64,000 bases of DNA. It comes from an uncultured Prevotella sp. (GTDB lineage Bacteria > Bacteroidota > Bacteroidia > Bacteroidales > Bacteroidaceae). The DNA is taken from contig CALUHC010000011.1 of assembly GCA_944320355.1 (NCBI GenBank), positions 1 to 64,000 of the forward strand, written 5' to 3'. Below the pieces are notes generated by a model that did not search any database, was not told the origin of the DNA, and was given only the letters and a program-made list of their open reading frames with translations. Shown here piece by piece: positions 61,284 through 64,000 of the stretch. Both the position numbers and the translations under genes were made by a program. Position 1 is the first letter of the stretch; each line of letters opens with the position of its first letter.

Positions 61284-62969
61284 CTATGCACAGCACAGCA
61301 GGATAATGAGCTGGGCTGTGAGTATTCTGAGAAACATACATAGCGGGTAGACAGTGGAGTAGCCAACGGCGGGTGCTTCCTTGGAGCACGATTGGTTGGC
61401 GTATGCCAATGCTGGTGGGTCTGTGTATGTTCCGGCCACCATTCCCATTATGGTGAAATAGTTGAATTTGTATTTCAGCCTTGCTATGGTGCCCATTATC
61501 AGTATGGGTATGACAGTGATGATGAATCCTGTGTAGACGTATTTCAACCCGTCGCCTTGCACAACGGTCTCCCAGAATCCTTCGCCTGCCTTTATGCCTA
61601 CGCTGGCGAGGAACAGCACGAGGCCTATTTCGCGCAGCATGGAGTTGGCGCTCGTAGTGGTATATGTGACGAGGTGCACCTTGTAGCCGTAGCGCCCGAT
61701 GAGTATGGCTATCACGAGCGGGCCGCCGGCGATGCCGAGCTTTAGCGGCATTGGCATTCCCGGGACGGCCAAAGGTATGCTCCCGAATATTATTCCGACG
61801 ATGATGCCGATGAAAATGGTGGCGATGTTTGGCGACTCCAGGCGCTTGATGGAGTTGCCGAGCACGCTCGACACTCTGTTGACGAGGTTCTCCGGTCCTA
61901 CAACCATCACCCGGTCGCCCACTTGGAGAGCCAGGTGGGGATTGGCGAACAGGTCCATTCCTAATCGCGTGACGCGGGTCACGTTCACTCCATATACCGA
62001 GGAGAAGTGCATTTGGCCGAGAGTCTTTCCGTTGATGGCCGGGCGGGTGACAAGTATTCGCTTTGACACGAGAGGCTGGTCTTGCTTTTCCCATTCCACT
62101 TTTATCTCCGGGCCGATGAATGCTATGATGGCTTCCGCGTCGGCTTCGGCGCAGACAATGAATACGAGATCGCCTGTCTCAAGTTTCGTCTTGCTGTTGG
62201 GGATGTATACGTGGCCGTCGTGCAACATACGGGAGCACACGAACTCACGGTTGAGGAAGTCGTGAATCTGCTGCAATGTGCGCCCAGCCAGATATGAGTT
62301 AGATACTTTCAGTGTCAGGTTGTGAGGTTTCACGTGTACGTCTTCCTCTGAGTCCTTGTCCAGTTGCTCCTCTTCCTTGTCGAGGCTTACGTGGCAGATG
62401 TACCTCAGCGCGATGGTCGCGCCTATTATTCCCAGCACGCCGAGCGGGTAGGCGCAGGCATAGCCTGATGCAATCTGTGGCGCGCCACCGTGCGGGTATA
62501 TGCTTTCCAGCGCTTCGTTTGCCGCTCCGAGACCAGGGGTGTTGGTCACGGCTCCAAACAGTGTGCCCACCATCATTGGCAGGTTCTTAGGGTCGCCAGT
62601 GTCAAAAAATATGAAGTAGCAGGCGAACATCACTGCGATGTTTAGCAGGATTGTGCCGATGGAAAGCATATTCAATGTTATGCCGCCTTTGCGGAAGCTC
62701 TCGAAGAAGCCCGGGCCTACCTGCAGTCCAATCATGAACACAAACAGAATGAGGCCGAAGTCTTGTAGGAAAGTAAGTATTCCGGCGGGAGCAGTCATGC
62801 CGATATGGCCTGCAACGATTCCGGCAAAGAGCACAAATGTGACCCCGAGTGAGATTCCTCCCACTTTGATTTTGCCGAGCAGCACGCCTACGGCGATTAC
62901 AATGGCGTAGAGTAGCGCGATGTGCGCCACGGAGTCAGTGGTCGTAAATAGATTTATGAGCCAATCCAT
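61284..62969 (-). CDS. AspT/YidE family putative transporter with TrkA_C domains
   Basis: Inner-membrane carrier, 561 residues: two membrane blocks of five to six helices each (Asp-Al_Ex/YidE duplication; [20 protein letters not shown] and [20 protein letters not shown]) flanking two cytoplasmic TrkA_C domains (about residues 205-375, [20 protein letters not shown] and [16 protein letters not shown]). Related to the aspartate:alanine exchanger AspT; conserved [20 protein letters not shown] is typical. As first gene of the operon with the Na+ pump subunits it may exchange a dicarboxylate such as succinate or aspartate (inference). Confidence 0.9.
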   Translation of the reverse strand: MDWLINLFTTTDSVAHIALLYAIVIAVGVLLGKIKVGGISLGVTFVLFAGIVAGHIGMTAPAGILTFLQDFGLILFVFMIGLQVGPGFFESFRKGGITLNMLSIGTILLNIAVMFACYFIFFDTGDPKNLPMMVGTLFGAVTNTPGLGAANEALESIYPHGGAPQIASGYACAYPLGVLGIIGATIALRYICHVSLDKEEEQLDKDSEEDVHVKPHNLTLKVSNSYLAGRTLQQIHDFLNREFVCSRMLHDGHVYIPNSKTKLETGDLVFIVCAEADAEAIIAFIGPEIKVEWEKQDQPLVSKRILVTRPAINGKTLGQMHFSSVYGVNVTRVTRLGMDLFANPHLALQVGDRVMVVGPENLVNRVSSVLGNSIKRLESPNIATIFIGIIVGIIFGSIPLAVPGMPMPLKLGIAGGPLVIAILIGRYGYKVHLVTYTTTSANSMLREIGLVLFLASVGIKAGEGFWETVVQGDGLKYVYTGFIITVIPILIMGTIARLKYKFNYFTIMGMVAGTYTDPPALAYANQSCSKEAPAVGYSTVYPLCMFLRILTAQLIILLCCA

Positions 62970-62997
62970 AAAGAAAATGTCAACTTATTCAGTGGTG

Positions 62998-63005
62998 CAA
63001 AATTA
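62998..63005 (-). promoter_or_regulatory. Putative -7 box of the transporter-decarboxylase operon
   Basis: Minus strand TAATTTTG, 29 bp before the ATG at 62969. The nearest TTTG is only 14 bp further upstream, short of the usual 19-20 bp, so this is tentative. Confidence 0.45.
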
Positions 63006-63130
63006 GGCAAAATATCGCTCAAAAGCTAATTTATGTGCCATTATTTTGAGCCTCAATGTTAAGTTTTTGAATTTTTCACGCTTGCCGTTCTTTTTCGTCT
63101 TATATTTTTCAGAATGTCAGATATTCTGTA

Positions 63131-63138
63131 TATCTTTG
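63131..63138 (+). promoter_or_regulatory. Promoter -7 box of mutA
   Basis: TATCTTTG followed by C, with TTTC at the expected -33 position (63107-63110). It predicts a 5' leader of ~125 nt before the ATG at 63270. Confidence 0.68.
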
Positions 63139-63269
63139 CACGACTAAGTGGTGTTGGGCAACATCGCCGGAATCGTTTCCTGCGTTCTTGTCGTGCCGCT
63201 GTCAGCGCGGCGTGGCGCGTATTGGCTGCCGTCAGTCGCTACAATTACTCTAACATAATTAATATAGCT

Positions 63270-64000
63270 ATGTCAAACAACAGAGAGAAACTCTTTGCCG
63301 AGTTTCAGGCTCCGACGACCCAAGAGTGGCTTGACAAGATTCAGGTGGATCTCAAGGGCGCGGACTTCAACAAGAAACTGGTATGGAGAACAGACGAAGG
63401 CTTTTCCGTGCAGCCTTTCTATCGCCGGGAAGACGTTCTTAAGTTGAAGACTCCCGATGCGCTTCCGGGCGAATTCCCGTTCGTGCGCGGCAACAAGCAA
63501 GACAACAACTCGTGGTACGTTCGTCAGAACATCGACGCCAAGGACGCCAAGGCGGCCAACGCCAAGGCTCTTGACATCCTCAACAAGGGTGTTGACTCGT
63601 TGGGATTCCATTTCTGTGGCGACTGTGTGAACGCCGGGTTCGTGGAAACTTTGCTTGAGGGGATACAGTGCGATTGCGTTGAGCTTAACTTCTGCACGTG
63701 CAAGCGCCGCTCGGTGGAGTTGGCAAAGCTCCTTGTCGATTATTTTGACAAGAAGGGTTATGATAAGGAAAAGATTGTAGGCTCAATCGACTGGGACCCG
63801 ATTGAGAAGATTGTTATGAAGGGAAAGGACGTTACACCGCTCCTTTCGCTGGCCCCGCAGCTCATCGAAGTATTCAAGGATTATCCCAAATTCCGCTGCA
63901 TAGCTGTCAATGCCGCATCGCTCAACAATGCCGGCGCCTACATCGTGCAAGAGCTTGGCTATGCTCTCGCGTGGGGCAATGAGTACCTTTCTGAGCTGGT
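63270..64000 (+). CDS. mutA: Methylmalonyl-CoA mutase small subunit (N-terminal part, runs off the window)
   Basis: 243 codons are present from the ATG at 63270 to the window edge, without a stop. The product begins MSNNREKLFAEFQAPTTQEW and continues WLDKIQVDLKGADFNKKLVW, QPFYRREDVLKLKTPDALPG, FVRGNKQDNNSWYVRQNI and LNNAGAYIVQELGYALAWGN, which match the small (beta, B12-free) subunit of methylmalonyl-CoA mutase. With the large subunit (not visible) it interconverts succinyl-CoA and methylmalonyl-CoA in the succinate-propionate route. It is divergent from the sodium-pumping decarboxylase operon, which may use its product. Confidence 0.93.
   Translation, partial: MSNNREKLFAEFQAPTTQEWLDKIQVDLKGADFNKKLVWRTDEGFSVQPFYRREDVLKLKTPDALPGEFPFVRGNKQDNNSWYVRQNIDAKDAKAANAKALDILNKGVDSLGFHFCGDCVNAGFVETLLEGIQCDCVELNFCTCKRRSVELAKLLVDYFDKKGYDKEKIVGSIDWDPIEKIVMKGKDVTPLLSLAPQLIEVFKDYPKFRCIAVNAASLNNAGAYIVQELGYALAWGNEYLSEL

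Overview
The window looks like a chromosomal segment of a high-GC member of the Bacteroidales, most likely Prevotellaceae. The evidence is the gene content (two SusC/SusD pairs, a DUF3822-rsmD pair, a LytS/LytTR pair, a sodium-pumping decarboxylase with a lamin-tail OadG, and methylmalonyl-CoA mutase), the Bacteroidetes-type promoters (TTTG, 19-20 bp, TAnnTTTG), the general lack of Shine-Dalgarno sequences, and several intergenic repeat types that I associate with Prevotella genomes. The exact genus is an inference. No rRNA, tRNA, CRISPR array, prophage or complete insertion sequence was seen.

Layout. 0-2.2 kb: glyS and an FKBP-type lipoprotein, closed by a terminator. 2.3-9.6 kb (minus): a self-contained glycine-cleavage operon, lplA-gcvT-gcvH-gcvPA-gcvPB-lpdA, with a clear promoter upstream of lplA. 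10.6-11.5 kb (minus): panE. 11.7-17.5 kb (plus): dxs-trkA-trkH-manA. 17.5-19.6 kb (minus): an ABC-type ATPase followed by a DUF4435/TOPRIM-like protein, the best candidate for a little-studied system. 19.7-22.7 kb (plus): a DMT permease, DUF3822 and rsmD. 23.0-24.5 kb (minus): cardiolipin synthase. 25.2-35.6 kb (minus): two tandem SusC/SusD pairs without enzymes. 36.2-41.6 kb (minus): queE, queD, dnaG and a double-domain SGNH esterase. 42.2-45.3 kb: alaS and a divergent MerR regulator sharing one symmetric promoter region. 45.4-47.4 kb (minus): a cytidylate-kinase-like protein and a MATE exporter. 47.9-49.7 kb (plus): a LytS-type kinase broken by an in-frame TAG, then its LytTR regulator. 50.1-57.6 kb (plus): aquaporin and an RND tripartite efflux operon. 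58.6-63.0 kb (minus): an AspT-like transporter and three subunits of a biotin-dependent sodium-pumping decarboxylase. 63.3 kb to the end (plus): the start of methylmalonyl-CoA mutase small subunit, which fits the neighbouring decarboxylase in succinate/propionate metabolism.

The intergenic DNA is unusually rich in structured repeats: arrays of short AAACG-N3-CGTTT palindromes at eight sites; a ~360-490 bp element in three copies, two of them inverted about 10 kb apart; a 173-bp MITE with an empty-site paralogue in the same window; a MITE-like insertion inside gcvT that keeps the frame; GTTAACGGAC-type repeats, one forming an 82-bp perfect inverted repeat; and 44-bp and 66-bp tandem repeats. 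These repeats, the broken kinase, the apparent mosaic in glyS and the ATPase/DUF4435 pair are the main points to follow up.
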